Source: Lonsdalea britannica (GTDB lineage: Bacteria > Pseudomonadota > Gammaproteobacteria > Enterobacterales > Enterobacteriaceae). Taken from it: 64,000 nt of DNA. A model generated the notes under the pieces. The model saw only the letters and a list, made by a program, of their open reading frames with translations, did not search any database and was not told the DNA's origin. The stretch covers positions 1 through 64,000 of the forward strand of contig NZ_LUTN01000006.1 in the NCBI RefSeq assembly GCF_002111595.1, in the 5' to 3' direction. Both the position numbers and the translations under genes were made by a program. How positions within the stretch are numbered: the stretch's first letter is position 1; each line of letters begins with the position of its first letter. This document shows positions 7,384 through 18,400 of this stretch, in pieces.

Positions 7384-7909
7384 GTGCGCTTAAGCATAGA
7401 GCATATTTCGATGGCGTGACTGTAGCGTATTTAGAGGGATAAACGTTACAAAAATGTATTTTCTTAGGCGTCATAGTGGCCTAATGACGCACGCGTTTCC
7501 AAATAAAGAAACTTCGCTTCTGAGCGCGGTGATTGCGCTTGCTCAAGACCAAATCTAAGAGGAGAATCCCTGCTTTTACGCCTAACGGACTATTCCTAGG
7601 CGAAATCCCTACAATTTCCGTTATGGTAGTGCCCTGTCATGGAATGACGGCTTGATAATGAATGATGCGCATTTAGCGCTTTAAGGAATGAGAAGGCTGC
7701 GGTCTGTGAGAATCGTTGTCCCAAAGTCTGAAAAAGGGAAACGCGAATCACCGATGCCCGTTTAAATCGGAATTAAATGACGAATAGAGATAGCCGTTGT
7801 TTAAACGCTGACCTATCATAATGAACCAAATCTTTATGAAGTTGTCGGATAGCTAACTTATCCATTAATATGGATTTTAGTTGATTGAAGCACACATACA
7901 GGGGGAGAT
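7384..7909. other. 526-base intergenic region before opgG
   Basis: No coding frame is convincing here. Two stem-loops are visible: GCGTCAT (7468-7474) with ATGACGC (7484-7490), and CGCCTA (7579-7584) with TAGGCG (7597-7602). Closer to opgG, ATCCAT-TAAT-ATGGAT (7860-7875) forms a short dyad. The region must hold the divergent promoters of the DUF2946 gene and opgG, but I could not fix -10/-35 boxes with confidence. Confidence 0.5.
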
Positions 7910-9478
7910 GTGCTGGTTAATAAATTTAAGGTTAAACAGCGAGTCAACAATCTTCGCTTGCTCTCAGCCGCTGTAATGCTGTCTTTGACGTCTTTGCCTA
8001 CATGGGCATTTTCTATTGACGATGTCGCGCAACAGGCGGAAAAACTGGCAGCAAAGGGGTTTGAAGCACCGAAAAGTAATCTGCCCGATCAATTCCGCGA
8101 CATGAAGTTCGCCGACTATCAGCAGATTCGTTTCAATCAGGATAAATCATACTGGAACGCAACGCCCACCCCGTTCAAGCTGCAGTTCTATCATCAGGGG
8201 ATGTACTTCGATATCCCTGTCAAAATCAATGAAGTTACCGCTACCTCGGTAAAAGAAATTAAATATTCGCCTGACTACTTTAACTTCGGTTCAGTCAACC
8301 ACGACCCTGACGCGGTGAAAAACCTCGGGTTCGCTGGTTTTAAAATTCTGTATCCTATCAATCAGGCGGATAAAAACGACGAGATCGTCAGCATGCTGGG
8401 CGCGAGCTATTTCCGCGTTATCGGCAAAGGTCAGATCTACGGTCTGTCGTCGCGTGGACTGGCTATCGACACGGCGTTGCCGTCCGGTGAAGAATTCCCG
8501 CGTTTCCGCGAATTCTGGATCGAGCGTCCAAAACCTAATGATAAGCATCTGGTCATTTACGCACTGCTGGATTCGCCGCGTTCGACGGGCGCATACCGCT
8601 TCACCGTATATCCAGGCCGCGATAGCGTCGTAGACGTTCAGGCCAAGGTTTACCTGCGTGATAACGTCGGCAAGCTGGGCATCGCGCCGCTGACCAGTAT
8701 GTTCCTGTTCGGACCTAATCAGCCGTCGCCGACACTGAACTACCGTCCGAACCTGCATGATTCAAATGGCCTTTCTATTCATGCCGGTAATGGCGAATGG
8801 ATATGGCGTCCGCTGAACAATCCGAAACATTTGTCCGTCAGCACCTATACTGTCGAGAACCCTAAAGGTTTTGGTCTGTTGCAGCGCGGTCGCGATTTCA
8901 CCAGCTATGAAGACCTGGACGATCGTTACGACCAGCGTCCGAGTGGGTGGGTTGAGCCTAAGGGCGACTGGGGCAAAGGCAAGGTGGAGCTGGTAGAAAT
9001 CCCAACGGCGGATGAAACCAACGACAACATCGTTTCTTTCTGGACGCCGGATACGTTGCCGGAAAAAGGGAAGCCGCTGGATGTGAAATACCGCCTGCAT
9101 TTCACGACGGATGAAGATGCATTGCATTCTCCTGAAATCGCCTATGTTAAGCAGACCATGCGTTCTACGGGGGACGTGAAGCAGTCGAACCTGATCCGTC
9201 AGCCGGATGGAACAATTGCTTTCCTGGTGGATTTCGTCGGTACGCAGATGAAAGACATGGATCCCGCGACGCCGGTAGCGCCTCAGGTGAGCATCGGTGA
9301 TAACGGTGAAATCGTCGAAAACAGCGTACGTTACAACCCTGTAACCAAAGGCTGGCGTTTGACGCTCCGTCTGCGCGTGAAGGACAGTAAAAAGCCAACA
9401 GAAATGCGTGCAGCGTTGGTGAATGGCGAGACTACTTTGACTGAAACATGGAGCTATCAGTTGCCTGCCAATGAATAA
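7910..9478 (+). CDS. opgG: Periplasmic glucan biosynthesis protein OpgG (MdoG)
   Basis: OpgG acts in the periplasm with OpgH to make osmoregulated periplasmic glucans, adding or shaping the beta-1,6 branches. The 522-residue protein (E. coli 511) has a Sec signal peptide ending at [10 protein letters not shown], then the beta-sandwich OpgG domain and a C-terminal Ig-like domain. It is closely similar to E. coli MdoG to its last residues (SYQLPANE). The GTG at 7910 is the first usable start and lies very close behind GGGGGAG; a slightly later start cannot be excluded. The stop overlaps opgH by eight bases, indicating translational coupling. opgC is not adjacent. Confidence 0.96.
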   Translation: MLVNKFKVKQRVNNLRLLSAAVMLSLTSLPTWAFSIDDVAQQAEKLAAKGFEAPKSNLPDQFRDMKFADYQQIRFNQDKSYWNATPTPFKLQFYHQGMYFDIPVKINEVTATSVKEIKYSPDYFNFGSVNHDPDAVKNLGFAGFKILYPINQADKNDEIVSMLGASYFRVIGKGQIYGLSSRGLAIDTALPSGEEFPRFREFWIERPKPNDKHLVIYALLDSPRSTGAYRFTVYPGRDSVVDVQAKVYLRDNVGKLGIAPLTSMFLFGPNQPSPTLNYRPNLHDSNGLSIHAGNGEWIWRPLNNPKHLSVSTYTVENPKGFGLLQRGRDFTSYEDLDDRYDQRPSGWVEPKGDWGKGKVELVEIPTADETNDNIVSFWTPDTLPEKGKPLDVKYRLHFTTDEDALHSPEIAYVKQTMRSTGDVKQSNLIRQPDGTIAFLVDFVGTQMKDMDPATPVAPQVSIGDNGEIVENSVRYNPVTKGWRLTLRLRVKDSKKPTEMRAALVNGETTLTETWSYQLPANE

Positions 9479-12026
9479 GTCAACTTCCTCTCTCGACTAT
9501 GTCGAGAAATTGTCTCTGCCTGCCGAGCAGGCAGAGACGTTGCGTGAATCCCTCCCGCATTCAACGACTCCCCCAAATCCATCTGAAGTGCATCAGGCTT
9601 TAGCTGATGGCGATTCGGTGAATCTTCGGGCCGAAGATGATTTGCCCTTAATCTCCGTGAAGCGTCGCTTGGAGATGGGATGGGGAGACAATCCGTCTCA
9701 GGAAAAACTACTGACCAAAGATCGGGAAGGGCGCACTGCGATTCAGGCGATGCCGAAGATCAAACGTGCCGTGATGTTTCCTGACGCTTGGCAAACCAAC
9801 CCGCTTGTACGCTGGTGGCATGGTATTTTGGGGCAGTCGACCGCACCTCGTCACCGCCGTGTAACGGTGCAGGAAAACAAAGAAGAGAGCCGGTGGCGTA
9901 CGGTGGGTACGATCCGTCGCTACATCCTTCTGATTCTGACGCTGTTTCAAACGACAATCGCGACCTGGTACATGAAAACCATCCTGCCGTATCAGGGATG
10001 GGCGCTGATCGATCCCTTCGAGATGGCGCACCAGGACTGGCTGCGCACCGTTATGCAGCTGCTGCCTTACGTATTGCAAAGCGGTATCCTGATTTTATTC
10101 GCCATCCTGTTCTGCTGGGTCTCCGCGGGCTTTTGGACTGCGCTCATGGGGTTCCTGCAGTTACTGATAGGCAAGGATAAATACAGTATTTCATCCAGCA
10201 CGGTCGGCAACGAGCCCCTCAATCCGGAACATCGTACTGCGTTGATCATGCCGATTTGTAATGAAGACGTAGAGCGGGTATTCGCCGGTTTACGGGCGAC
10301 TTACGAGTCGGTGGAAGCGACCGGCCAGTTAGCGCATTTCGACATGTATGTGTTGAGTGATAGCAACGATCCCGATATCTGCATCGCAGAGCAGAAAGCT
10401 TGGATGGATTTGTGCCGCGATGTCGGAGGCGAAGGTCATATCTTCTATCGCCGTCGTCGCCGTCGTGTGAAACGGAAAAGCGGCAACATCGATGATTTCT
10501 GCCGCCGTTGGGGAAGTCAGTATAGCTACATGGTGGTACTGGACGCCGACAGCGTGATGAGCGGAGATTGTTTGACCAATCTGGTCAGGCTGATGGAAGC
10601 GAATCCGAATGCCGGGATTATCCAGTCATCGCCGCGGGCATCGGGTATGGACACGCTGTACGCGCGCTGCCAGCAGTTTGCGACACGCGTCTACGGACCG
10701 CTGTTTACGGCGGGGCTACACTTCTGGCAGTTGGGCGAATCGCATTACTGGGGCCATAACGCGATTATCCGCGTTAAACCCTTTATTGAGCATTGTGCGC
10801 TTGCGCCGCTGCCGGGAGAAGGTTCTTTCGCCGGGTCGATCCTGTCTCATGACTTTGTGGAAGCCGCTCTAATGCGCAGAGCCGGTTGGGGAGTGTGGAT
10901 TGCTTACGATCTGCCCGGTAGCTATGAAGAGCTGCCGCCGAACCTGTTGGATGAATTGAAACGTGACCGCCGCTGGTGTCACGGCAACTTGATGAACTTC
11001 CGGTTGTTCCTGGTCAAAGGCATGCATCCCGTGCATCGCGCAGTGTTCCTGACCGGGGTGATGTCATACCTCTCCGCGCCGCTATGGTTTATGTTCTTGG
11101 CCTTATCGACCGCGTTGCAGGTTGTGCATACCTTAATGGAACCCCAGTACTTCCTGCAGCCGCGACAATTGTTTCCGGTATGGCCGCAGTGGCGACCTGA
11201 GCTTGCCATCGCGCTATTCTCCACCACGCTGGTTCTGTTGTTCTTGCCGAAATTGCTGAGCGTGATTTTGGCCTGCGCCAAAGGGGCGAAGCCATACGGC
11301 GGCGTCATCCGGGTGTTCATTTCACTGTTGTTGGAAATGCTGTTCTCCGTCTTGTTGGCGCCGGTCAGAATGCTGTTTCACACGGTCTTCGTCGTCAGTG
11401 CTTTCCTCGGCTGGTCGGTACAGTGGAATTCTCCACAGCGTGATGATGATGCAACTTCGTGGGGCGAAGCATTCACCCGCCACGGTTCGCAGTTGGTGCT
11501 GGGGCTGGTCTGGGCGCTGGGAATGGCCTGGCTGGATCTTCGCTTCTTATGGTGGCTGGCCCCGATCGTCTTCTCGTTGATTCTGTCGCCTTGGGTGTCG
11601 GTGTACTCCAGCCGCGCCAATCTGGGTCTGGCCTGCAAACGTGCGAAGCTGCTGCTGATTCCGGAAGAGTTCAATCCGCCGCGTGAACTGGTGGCGACGG
11701 ATGAGTACTTCCGTCTTAATCGTGAACGCAAGCTGAACAACGGATTTATGCATGCGGTCTTTGACCCGACGATCAACGCATTAGCCAGCGGGATGGCCAC
11801 GGCGAGACATCGCTTCAGCCAGCCTATCGAAACGGTGCGCGAACAGCGTGTGGCGGAGGCCTTGAGCCTGAAACCACAAGAGGTTGAAAATAACCAACGA
11901 CTGGCGCTGCTCAGCGATCCGGTGACGATCTCTCGCTTGCATTACCATGTCTGGCAGGAGCCTGAACGTTACACTGACTGGGCTGAGTACTATCAGACCC
12001 TAGCCGTTCCGCCGGTGAAGTCGTAA
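9471..12026 (+). CDS. opgH: Glucans biosynthesis glucosyltransferase OpgH (MdoH)
   Basis: OpgH is an inner-membrane glycosyltransferase (GT2) that polymerises UDP-glucose into beta-1,2-glucan and exports it. E. coli OpgH also binds FtsZ and links UDP-glucose levels to cell size. The protein has 851 residues (E. coli 847). It shows a cytoplasmic N-terminal tail, two membrane segments near 140-230, and the catalytic domain with [14 protein letters not shown] and the acceptor motif [10 protein letters not shown]. Further membrane helices follow (about 520-700). It overlaps opgG and ends before a strong terminator. Confidence 0.97.
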   Translation: MNKSTSSLDYVEKLSLPAEQAETLRESLPHSTTPPNPSEVHQALADGDSVNLRAEDDLPLISVKRRLEMGWGDNPSQEKLLTKDREGRTAIQAMPKIKRAVMFPDAWQTNPLVRWWHGILGQSTAPRHRRVTVQENKEESRWRTVGTIRRYILLILTLFQTTIATWYMKTILPYQGWALIDPFEMAHQDWLRTVMQLLPYVLQSGILILFAILFCWVSAGFWTALMGFLQLLIGKDKYSISSSTVGNEPLNPEHRTALIMPICNEDVERVFAGLRATYESVEATGQLAHFDMYVLSDSNDPDICIAEQKAWMDLCRDVGGEGHIFYRRRRRRVKRKSGNIDDFCRRWGSQYSYMVVLDADSVMSGDCLTNLVRLMEANPNAGIIQSSPRASGMDTLYARCQQFATRVYGPLFTAGLHFWQLGESHYWGHNAIIRVKPFIEHCALAPLPGEGSFAGSILSHDFVEAALMRRAGWGVWIAYDLPGSYEELPPNLLDELKRDRRWCHGNLMNFRLFLVKGMHPVHRAVFLTGVMSYLSAPLWFMFLALSTALQVVHTLMEPQYFLQPRQLFPVWPQWRPELAIALFSTTLVLLFLPKLLSVILACAKGAKPYGGVIRVFISLLLEMLFSVLLAPVRMLFHTVFVVSAFLGWSVQWNSPQRDDDATSWGEAFTRHGSQLVLGLVWALGMAWLDLRFLWWLAPIVFSLILSPWVSVYSSRANLGLACKRAKLLLIPEEFNPPRELVATDEYFRLNRERKLNNGFMHAVFDPTINALASGMATARHRFSQPIETVREQRVAEALSLKPQEVENNQRLALLSDPVTISRLHYHVWQEPERYTDWAEYYQTLAVPPVKS

Positions 12027-12061
12027 TGTAACTCGGTTAAGCCATTAATACCGACATAGCT

Positions 12062-12095
12062 AAAACGCCCGATGAATTTCATCGGGCGTTTTTTT
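12062..12095 (+). terminator. Rho-independent terminator of opgGH
   Basis: A 14-bp perfect stem (12062-12075 with 12079-12092, core CGCCCGATGA) with a three-base loop is followed by T through 12095. It lies 36 bases after the opgH stop. Confidence 0.92.
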
Positions 12096-12202
12096 ACTTA
12101 CGGTTTTGTCACGTTGGGCAGGGTAAGCAACGATTCGGAGTTACGCTGCTATTCGTTTATCTGCTGCGGATGGTCCTCCATCCACGGCAGTAAGAAACAC
12201 GA

Positions 12203-13123
12203 CTAATACAAAGAGGGTTCACCCTGCGGGCGTGTCTTAAATCGGCGGTGCAACCACATGTATTGATCGCTGGCCAGCATGATATTTTGCTCAATGATGT
12301 GGTTCATCCAGGTGGCCGTAGCGATTTCATCCTCTACTGGTATATCCAGTTCGGCGGGCTGAATGATGAGCTCATAACCTTTGCCGTTAGGCAGCCTGCG
12401 GGGGACAAATGGAACGACCGCCGGTTTTGCGCTCCGGGCCAGCATATAACTGCCAGCAGTCGTCGCGGCTTTATCGACGGCAAACAGCGGGACGAACACA
12501 CTGCTGCGCGGACCATAGTCGTGGTCAGGGGCATACCATAATATCTCTCCCTGTTTGAGAGAGCGGATCATGCCTTTTAAATCCTTGCGGTCCAGCATGG
12601 ACTTGTTAGAACGCATGCGACCCCAAGTCTGCAACCAGTCAATCAGCTTATTATCATTCGGACGATATACGCCAATCCCTTCGTTCTGCATGCCAAAAAT
12701 GCGAGCGCCGAGTTCTAACGTCAGAAAATGAATCCCGATCAGCAATATTCCACGATTCTGCTCGCGCAGGGGTTGCATATTCTCCAGGCCGGAGACCTTG
12801 AACCAACGCGCGATACGCCAGTCTGGCCAGAACCACGCCATACCCGTTTCCATGACGCCCATGCCGACTGATTCGAAGTTGCTACGTACCAGCGCTTCCC
12901 GTTTTTCGGCGGACATGTCGGGAAAACACAGCTCCAGGTTGCGCCGAGCTATCTGGACTCGGTGCTTCAAAATAGGCATCGATAGCCGGCCAAGATGTGT
13001 CCCTAGGCGGTAAATGATCGGATAAGGAAGCAGGACGACCAGATAAAGGATGCCTATGCCCAGCCAGGTAAGCCAATAGCGCGGATGCAACAGCGAACGG
13101 TTGAAAGAGGGGATTGTCGTCAT
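12203..13123 (-). CDS. lpxL: Lipid A lauroyltransferase LpxL (HtrB)
   Basis: LpxL transfers laurate from acyl-ACP to Kdo2-lipid IVA at the inner membrane, the first secondary acylation of lipid A. At 306 residues it equals E. coli LpxL. One N-terminal membrane anchor ([20 protein letters not shown]) precedes the acyltransferase domain. The HX4(D/E) motif reads HFLTLE and a conserved YAPDHDYG follows. As in E. coli it is transcribed divergently from trhO. Confidence 0.95.
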   Translation of the reverse strand: MTTIPSFNRSLLHPRYWLTWLGIGILYLVVLLPYPIIYRLGTHLGRLSMPILKHRVQIARRNLELCFPDMSAEKREALVRSNFESVGMGVMETGMAWFWPDWRIARWFKVSGLENMQPLREQNRGILLIGIHFLTLELGARIFGMQNEGIGVYRPNDNKLIDWLQTWGRMRSNKSMLDRKDLKGMIRSLKQGEILWYAPDHDYGPRSSVFVPLFAVDKAATTAGSYMLARSAKPAVVPFVPRRLPNGKGYELIIQPAELDIPVEDEIATATWMNHIIEQNIMLASDQYMWLHRRFKTRPQGEPSLY

Positions 13124-13463
13124 GGCCTTAATATCGAAAACGGCGGTAACTCACGCCTTGTGTTAATGGAATTTTCAGAACACCACTCCGAAGAGTAGTT
13201 GAATATGGCATTTAATGGCGCATTTGAAATGTGCTACAAGCTGATTTTTATACGGATTTAGTCAGACGCCTATCATAGCATCGGTTTGCGATGGTTTTTG
13301 ACCTTTGGTAGTACGGTCAGCCAGTCACAAGAGGCCAGTATTATGACGAAACCGTCACGATGAAACTAGTCATCAATTCTCCTTGTGTAGCTCACATTGA
13401 TATTTATAAGGGGGTTATCTGAGCCTGACAGGGGCTAAGCGCTGGTGTATCATGCCGCGCTAT

Positions 13464-13489
13464 TGTGTTGGCAACAAAATGCTAACACA
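13464..13489. repeat. Inverted repeat in the lpxL-trhO intergenic region
   Basis: TGTGTTGGCA (13464-13473) and TGCTAACACA (13480-13489) are inverted arms with one G-T mismatch around a six-base centre, 43-68 bases before trhO. It may be an operator or leader hairpin. The rest of the 408-base divergent region (13124-13531) shows nothing else I can name. Confidence 0.4.
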
Positions 13490-13531
13490 GAATTAATGTC
13501 GTTAACCTCACTATAAACAGGATCGTACACC

Positions 13532-14590
13532 ATGCCAGTGTTACATAACCGTGTTTCCAATGAGGAACTGAAGGCGCGCATGCTTGCTGAAACCGAGCCT
13601 CGCACCACGGTCTCCTTCTATAAATACTTCCAGCTGGACGAACCCCAAGCATTTCGCGACGCGCTCTACCTGTCGTTGACCGAGATGAACGTGTTTGGCC
13701 GTGTCTATATTGCCAAAGAGGGGATCAATGCGCAGATTAGCGTCCCTCAAAGCCTGTTTGATGCGTTCAAAACGCGGTTGTATGAGTCGCATCCTGCGCT
13801 GAACAACATCAGGCTGAATATTGCGCTGGAAGATGACGGCAAATCGTTTTGGGTATTAAGGATGAAGGTGCGCGAGCGGATTGTGGCCGATGGGATTGAT
13901 GATCCGACGTTTGACCCGTCACAGGTTGGCCATTATCTGAAAGCCGAAGAGGTTAACCGGATGGCGGAAGATCCTTCCACGGTGTTTGTCGACATGCGCA
14001 ACCATTATGAATATGAAGTAGGCCATTTCGAAAATGCGTTGGAAGTGCCGTCTGATACCTTTCGTGAGCAATTGCCTATGGCCGCGGAAATGTTAGCTGA
14101 CGACCGTGAAAAGAACATCGTCATGTATTGTACGGGCGGTATTCGTTGTGAAAAAGCCAGCGCTTATATGCTGCATCATGGGTATAAAAATGTGTTCCAC
14201 GTCGAAGGCGGGATCATTGAGTATGTCCGTCAGGCAAAGGCTCAGGGACTTCCCCTCAAGTTCATTGGTAAAAACTTCGTCTTTGACGAGCGTATGGGCG
14301 AACGGGTCTCCGATGAGGTGATTGCTCATTGCCATCAGTGTGGCGCCTCATGCGATACGCACACAAACTGCCGTAATGAGGGATGTCATTTGCTCTTTAT
14401 ACAATGTCCTCAGTGTGCGGAAAAATATCAAGGTTGCTGTGGTCCTGCTTGTCAGGAGGAAGTCATGCTGCCGCTGGATGAACAGCGTAAGCTGAGGCGT
14501 GAAAGGGAAACCGGTATGAAGATTTTCAATAAATCCCGGGGATTGCTGCATACGGCGCTGCCGACGTCCACGAAGGGTGAGAAAGCGTAG
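13532..14590 (+). CDS. trhO: tRNA uridine(34) hydroxylase TrhO (YceA)
   Basis: TrhO forms 5-hydroxyuridine at position 34 of certain tRNAs using molecular oxygen, the first step towards cmo5U and mo5U. The 352-residue protein (E. coli 350) has an N-terminal ferredoxin-like domain and a rhodanese domain (about 145-240) with the active-site loop [11 protein letters not shown] (Cys200 and Cys206). A C-terminal Cys-rich part follows ([22 protein letters not shown]) that may bind metal. It is divergent from lpxL, as in E. coli. Confidence 0.96.
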   Translation: MPVLHNRVSNEELKARMLAETEPRTTVSFYKYFQLDEPQAFRDALYLSLTEMNVFGRVYIAKEGINAQISVPQSLFDAFKTRLYESHPALNNIRLNIALEDDGKSFWVLRMKVRERIVADGIDDPTFDPSQVGHYLKAEEVNRMAEDPSTVFVDMRNHYEYEVGHFENALEVPSDTFREQLPMAAEMLADDREKNIVMYCTGGIRCEKASAYMLHHGYKNVFHVEGGIIEYVRQAKAQGLPLKFIGKNFVFDERMGERVSDEVIAHCHQCGASCDTHTNCRNEGCHLLFIQCPQCAEKYQGCCGPACQEEVMLPLDEQRKLRRERETGMKIFNKSRGLLHTALPTSTKGEKA

Positions 14591-14602
14591 CAACGTTCAG
14601 AA

Positions 14603-14633
14603 AAAGGAAGAGCCCCGTCAGGGGCTCTCTTTT
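14603..14633. terminator. Bidirectional terminator between trhO and yceI
   Basis: AGAGCCCC (14609-14616) pairs with GGGGCTCT (14621-14628) around GTCA. T-rich flanks lie on both strands (CTTTT on plus, and the complement of AAAAAGG on minus). The two genes converge on it. Confidence 0.88.
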
Positions 14634-14640
14634 GGCTGAA

Positions 14641-15219
14641 TTATTTCTGACGAACACCTTCAAGTGAAATAATGAGCTCAACGTCTTGTGAAGAGGGCCC
14701 CAGGTCCGTTGTGATGTTGAAGTCTTTGAGCTTGATCTTCCCTGTGGCTTCGAAGCCTGCGCGATAGTTGCCCCACGGATCATCCCCTTGTCCCAGCAGT
14801 TTGGCATCGAGCGTGACCGGTTTGGTGACGCCGTTTAATGTCAGATTGCCGGTGATATCCAAATCATTACCCTGCTTTTTCACTTCGGTGGAAGTAAAGG
14901 TCGCCAAAGGCGCTTTCGCTACGTTCAGGAAATCGCCACTACGGATATGTTTATCACGCTCAGCATGGTTGGTGTCCACGCTGTCGGTTTTAATCGTGAC
15001 ATTCACTTTGTCCGCTGAGGGATTCGCTTCGTCAAAAGTGAAGGTCCCGTCGAAATCCTTGAACGTGCCATACAACCAGCTGTAGCCCAAATGTTTGATT
15101 CTAAATTGTATGAAGGCATGCTGGCCTTCTTTATCAATTTTATAATCCGCAGCAAGGGCGGAACCCGCGTAGGAAACTGATGAAGCCAGTAACAAACCCA
15201 ATAGCGTTTTCTTTAACAT
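14641..15219 (-). CDS. yceI: YceI family periplasmic protein
   Basis: A 192-residue protein with a Sec signal peptide (cleavage near [10 protein letters not shown]) and a YceI lipocalin-like beta-barrel that binds a long isoprenoid such as a polyprenyl or quinone chain in crystallised homologues. It matches E. coli YceI (191) in length and motifs ([18 protein letters not shown]). E. coli yceI is induced by high pH and osmotic stress; its exact task is unknown. It lies 26 bases after yceJ and is probably its operon partner. Confidence 0.94.
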   Translation of the reverse strand: MLKKTLLGLLLASSVSYAGSALAADYKIDKEGQHAFIQFRIKHLGYSWLYGTFKDFDGTFTFDEANPSADKVNVTIKTDSVDTNHAERDKHIRSGDFLNVAKAPLATFTSTEVKKQGNDLDITGNLTLNGVTKPVTLDAKLLGQGDDPWGNYRAGFEATGKIKLKDFNITTDLGPSSQDVELIISLEGVRQK

Positions 15220-15245
15220 TGGTTTTCTCCTAACAATCCCGAGGT

Positions 15246-15806
15246 TTAATGGCCGCTGCGTCCCAACATCCGCTTTAACGTGCCGTCACGATCAATGAAG
15301 TGATGCTTCAGTGCTGCTAATGCATGCAGAACCGACAAAATGACGATGCCCCATGCAAGATAAAAATGGATATTTCCAGCTATATCCGCCTGATCCCTGA
15401 GCCCGCTAAGCGTGGCAGGAACGTAAAACCAGCCAAATACTGAAATAGGCTGACCTTCTGCCGTGGAGATGAGATAGCCACTGATGAGGAGACTGAACAG
15501 CAGAAGATAAAGCAGAATATGTGCGAGCGTGGCGCTTATTCGGGTTAGTCGTGAATAACTGGCAAGCGGCGAAGGAGCCGGGCTGATTTTGCGCCATATC
15601 ACCCTGAACAGCACGACAATAAAAAGCAGGATACCAATACTTTTGTGTATCTCAGGTGCCTTGTGGTACCAGGTATCGTAATAGCCAAGCGAAACCATCC
15701 ACAGGCCTAGCGCAAACATGCCGTAGACAGCCAGTGCGACGATCCAGTGAAGCAGCACGCTGATATGACCATATCGAGCTGACGTATTGCGCCAAAGCAT
15801 GACCAC
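15246..15806 (-). CDS. yceJ: Cytochrome b561 family protein YceJ
   Basis: A 186-residue (E. coli 188) four-helix inner-membrane cytochrome b561. Histidines that could hold the two b-type haems are visible in [23 protein letters not shown] and [23 protein letters not shown]. It probably exchanges electrons with the quinone pool; the physiological partner is not known, though constant pairing with the lipid-binding YceI suggests a shared quinone-related role. First gene of the yceJ-yceI pair. Confidence 0.92.
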   Translation of the reverse strand: MVMLWRNTSARYGHISVLLHWIVALAVYGMFALGLWMVSLGYYDTWYHKAPEIHKSIGILLFIVVLFRVIWRKISPAPSPLASYSRLTRISATLAHILLYLLLFSLLISGYLISTAEGQPISVFGWFYVPATLSGLRDQADIAGNIHFYLAWGIVILSVLHALAALKHHFIDRDGTLKRMLGRSGH

Positions 15807-15872
15807 ATTCCTTATCGTGAAGTTGCTATCAAGTCAGGAGAAAATTAAACACAGGTAAAAATAAAAGCAATA

Positions 15873-15898
15873 CAAAATTATTGCTTTTAACATGATGA
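15873..15898. repeat. AT-rich inverted repeat upstream of yceJ
   Basis: AAAAGCAATA (15873-15882) and TATTGCTTTT (15889-15898) are perfect 10-base arms around CAAAAT, 67-92 bases before the yceJ start. Either an operator or a small hairpin in the leader. Nothing else stands out in the AT-rich gap 15807-16095. Confidence 0.45.
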
Positions 15899-16095
15899 TT
15901 TTATTTATCAATCATTTTGAATGAGCTGTCCCTATCTCATTCAGAACATCATATGGATTGCTTAAAATAATAGTCGTCATCGACCTTGATGCGAAAAATA
16001 AAAATGCCTTAATTTTTAAACTGTGAGCAACATATCGGGAGTGAAAATAATTAGAGATGTGAATTATTGAGATGTTCGTGAGATTTTATATTGAT

Positions 16096-16128
16096 ATAAA
16101 AGGCGACACCGCCTCGGGAGACGGTGTC
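16096..16128 (-). terminator. Terminator of bssS
   Basis: GACACCG (16105-16111) pairs with CGGTGTC (16122-16128). On the minus strand the hairpin is followed by GCCTTTTATAT. It lies 36 bases after the bssS stop codon. Confidence 0.75.
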
Positions 16129-16163
16129 TATGGTGATAATAACGTACTACAGAAAAAGAAAAT

Positions 16164-16418
16164 TTAATGCTTTAGATAATCAATGGGCTCAAATTCATTT
16201 GATTCGATTTTGGCAATGCCCGCTTCAAGAATGTTAATGAGTTGCTTTGCCACATCGGTGGTTAACCACAAAGTACGATCAACCTGAGCTTCATCGGGAG
16301 CCTGGTCCGCGGTAGAGAGGTAGTGTAAGCGGATCATCATTGCATCGTAGCTGTCAACGGTGCTGATATCCCAACCCACAAGTGGATGTGTTTGAATAAC
16401 TTCACTTTTTATATCCAT
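16164..16418 (-). CDS. bssS: Biofilm regulator BssS (YceP)
   Basis: An 84-residue protein, the exact E. coli length, with the near-invariant EVIQTHPLVGWDISTVDSYD and LWLTTDVAKQ blocks. In E. coli BssS influences biofilm formation, indole transport and AI-2 signalling through an unknown mechanism. The order bssS-dinI-pyrC is the E. coli order. The 395-base gap upstream (16419-16813) is AT-rich and must carry its promoter; besides the hairpin at 16731-16762 I see only short TGACTA-type repeats near 16430-16460. Confidence 0.95.
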   Translation of the reverse strand: MDIKSEVIQTHPLVGWDISTVDSYDAMMIRLHYLSTADQAPDEAQVDRTLWLTTDVAKQLINILEAGIAKIESNEFEPIDYLKH

Positions 16419-16730
16419 GATTACCCCTTATGACTAGTTACTAGCATGAGTGACTAAACGAGGTTCTAGGTGACTCCTATCTACAATAACTTAATGAGTA
16501 TATCGCTCCTGACTGTATTTATGGAATTTTATTGTAAACAATCGCAAAGCAGGTCGTTTTTTGTTCTTTATTTAACCAATGAATGGATGGGGGCTGGCCA
16601 GAATAACTTAATCATTGTGCGGTCAGAATAGACTTACAATTCAAATTCTTTTAAGCCTGCTCATTCAGCAATACGCAATAGTTATTTTTTTGATAAGACT
16701 CTTTGAGAATATTGCTGATTTAATTAAATA

Positions 16731-16762
16731 GCACTCGAATTTTCTATCCAAAAAACGAGTGC
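16731..16762 (-). terminator. Possible terminator of dinI
   Basis: GCACTCG (16731-16737) and CGAGTGC (16756-16762) form a stem 51 bases after the dinI stop. On the minus strand TATTTAATTAAAT follows, a poor but T-rich tail. Confidence 0.5.
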
Positions 16763-16813
16763 ATTTATGACAAAAGAGAAGGTTGCGGTGAAAAAAGAAG
16801 AATTGACAAACTT

Positions 16814-17065
16814 TTAGTCTGTGTCGAGTCCGGAAAGAAACCAATCGTCAGCGCTTTCCCAAGTCTCTTGCAGAATCTCGGTGATTTTCTCTTTATCATC
16901 CTTATTGCCACCGAAAACACTGAGACTATTCGACCCGGCATAACGTACCAAAACAGAGGTATCCGGGTAATGTGTTTGAATGCGGTGACTCAGCTCTTGA
17001 GTCAAGGCGTCAATGGCGCCGGCGGGCAACTTAACGGTTTTTGCTACAGTGACTTCAACACGCAT
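16814..17065 (-). CDS. dinI: DNA damage-inducible protein DinI
   Basis: DinI binds RecA filaments, stabilises them and tunes the SOS response. The protein has 83 residues (E. coli 81), with the conserved MRVEVTVAK start, LPAGAIDALTQELSHRIQ helix and acidic C-terminal helix EILQETWESADDWF that mimics DNA. The ATG at 17065 has an ideal GGAGG site five bases upstream; an in-frame upstream ATG is not needed. A LexA box lies 19 bases upstream. Divergence from the E. coli tail is slight. Confidence 0.96.
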   Translation of the reverse strand: MRVEVTVAKTVKLPAGAIDALTQELSHRIQTHYPDTSVLVRYAGSNSLSVFGGNKDDKEKITEILQETWESADDWFLSGLDTD

Positions 17066-17083
17066 AATGACCTCCATACGGGA

Positions 17084-17099
17084 CTGTTTGTTTATACAG
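17084..17099 (-). promoter_or_regulatory. LexA (SOS) box of dinI
   Basis: On the minus strand CTGTATAAACAAACAG fits the LexA consensus CTGT-N8-ACAG exactly and sits just upstream of the dinI ribosome site. dinI is a known LexA-repressed gene in E. coli. Confidence 0.93.
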
Positions 17100-17149
17100 T
17101 TGTCCCTATTAAAACGCAAGAGGCATAAAGTCGAAGAAAGACGAATTTT

Positions 17150-17167
17150 CCCTGCCTTCCGGCAGGG
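17150..17167 (-). terminator. Stem-loop at the 3' end of pyrC
   Basis: CCCTGCC-TTCC-GGCAGGG is a perfect 7-bp stem with a tetraloop just after the pyrC stop. On the minus strand AAAATTCGTC follows rather than a T-run, so termination may be weak or Rho-assisted. Confidence 0.5.
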
Positions 17168-17172
17168 TAAGG

Positions 17173-18216
17173 TTACCGGACAGACCAGTTGAGCTGCTGT
17201 CCTGCCATAAAGGGAATGAGTTTTTGTCCTTTGGCATCAATGTATTCAGGGAAAGTGATCGGCTCCCGATGCAGTTCAATAAAGTCATCATTGATGGGGA
17301 GACCATAGAAACGAGGTCCATTAAGAGAGCAAAACGCTTCCAGGTGTTCCAGCGCTCCCATCTCTTCGAAGACGGTGGCATACGCACTCAGCGCAGCCTG
17401 AGCGTTAAACACGCCTGCGCAGCCGCACGAAGACTCCTTGCGATGCTGCAGGTGGGGCGCAGAGTCTGTTCCCAAAAAGAATTTTTCTGAACCGCTGGCG
17501 ATGACGTCGCGCAGGGCTTGCTGATGTACATTTCGTTTCAGTATAGGTAAGCAGTACAGGTGGGGACGTATTCCGCCCACCAACATATGATTGCGGTTGA
17601 ACATCAGATGCTGTGGCGTAATGGTGGCTGCCAGATACTCATCGTTTGCTAAAACGTAGTGCGCCGCGTCGCGGGTCGTGATGTGTTCGAAAACGATTTT
17701 GAGGGCGGGGAATTGCTTGCGCACAGGTTCCATGACGCGATCGATGAAGTAAGCCTCACGATCAAAAATATCCACCTCGGGATCCGTAACTTCGCCATGC
17801 ACTAACAAGGGCATCCCCAACTTCTGCATTTGCTCCAGCAGCGGATAGATAGCGCGTATGTCCGTCACGCCGTGGCTCGAGTTGGTGGTCGCGTTCGCGG
17901 GATAGAGCTTGGCCGCCGTAAATACCCCTTGGTCGAACCCTTCGGTCAGCTCGCGCGGGTCCAGCGTGTCGGTTAAATAACAAGTCATCAGGGGATGGAA
18001 ATGATGAGCGGAAGGGATGGCGGCAAGAATGCGCGTTCTATAGGCCTCTGCTGCCGCGACGGTGGTGATGGGCGGTGTCAGGTTAGGCATAACTATAGCG
18101 CGGCCAAAAACGGCGCTGGTGTAGGGTAATACCGCATTTAGCATGTCATCGTCACGGAGATGCAGATGCCAGTCGTCGGGACGACGAATTTTCAGGACGG
18201 TTGGGACGGGGGTCAT
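17173..18216 (-). CDS. pyrC: Dihydroorotase PyrC
   Basis: PyrC interconverts N-carbamoyl-aspartate and dihydroorotate in pyrimidine synthesis; it is a cytosolic zinc amidohydrolase. 347 residues (E. coli 348). The metal ligands His17 and His19 (DWHLHLRD), carboxylated Lys103 ([10 protein letters not shown]) and FLGTDSAPH (the conserved catalytic Asp) are all present at family positions. It is upstream of dinI on the same strand but separated by a stem-loop and the SOS promoter, so the two are probably independent. Confidence 0.97.
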   Translation of the reverse strand: MTPVPTVLKIRRPDDWHLHLRDDDMLNAVLPYTSAVFGRAIVMPNLTPPITTVAAAEAYRTRILAAIPSAHHFHPLMTCYLTDTLDPRELTEGFDQGVFTAAKLYPANATTNSSHGVTDIRAIYPLLEQMQKLGMPLLVHGEVTDPEVDIFDREAYFIDRVMEPVRKQFPALKIVFEHITTRDAAHYVLANDEYLAATITPQHLMFNRNHMLVGGIRPHLYCLPILKRNVHQQALRDVIASGSEKFFLGTDSAPHLQHRKESSCGCAGVFNAQAALSAYATVFEEMGALEHLEAFCSLNGPRFYGLPINDDFIELHREPITFPEYIDAKGQKLIPFMAGQQLNWSVR

Positions 18217-18400
18217 GGATTATGCTCCGGCGGTCAGTGATTAACATAGCGGTCATAAGACTGATTACGGCGGGTGACAAGCATAAGCGTAAAGTGGTTG
18301 AAATGCACCCGATTGTTTTGAAGTGGTTGAAATTCTTCTTTTATTGGCGTTTCATATTAAAAGATCTAATACATTCGCAAAATGCGAGAAGAGGAAAAAA

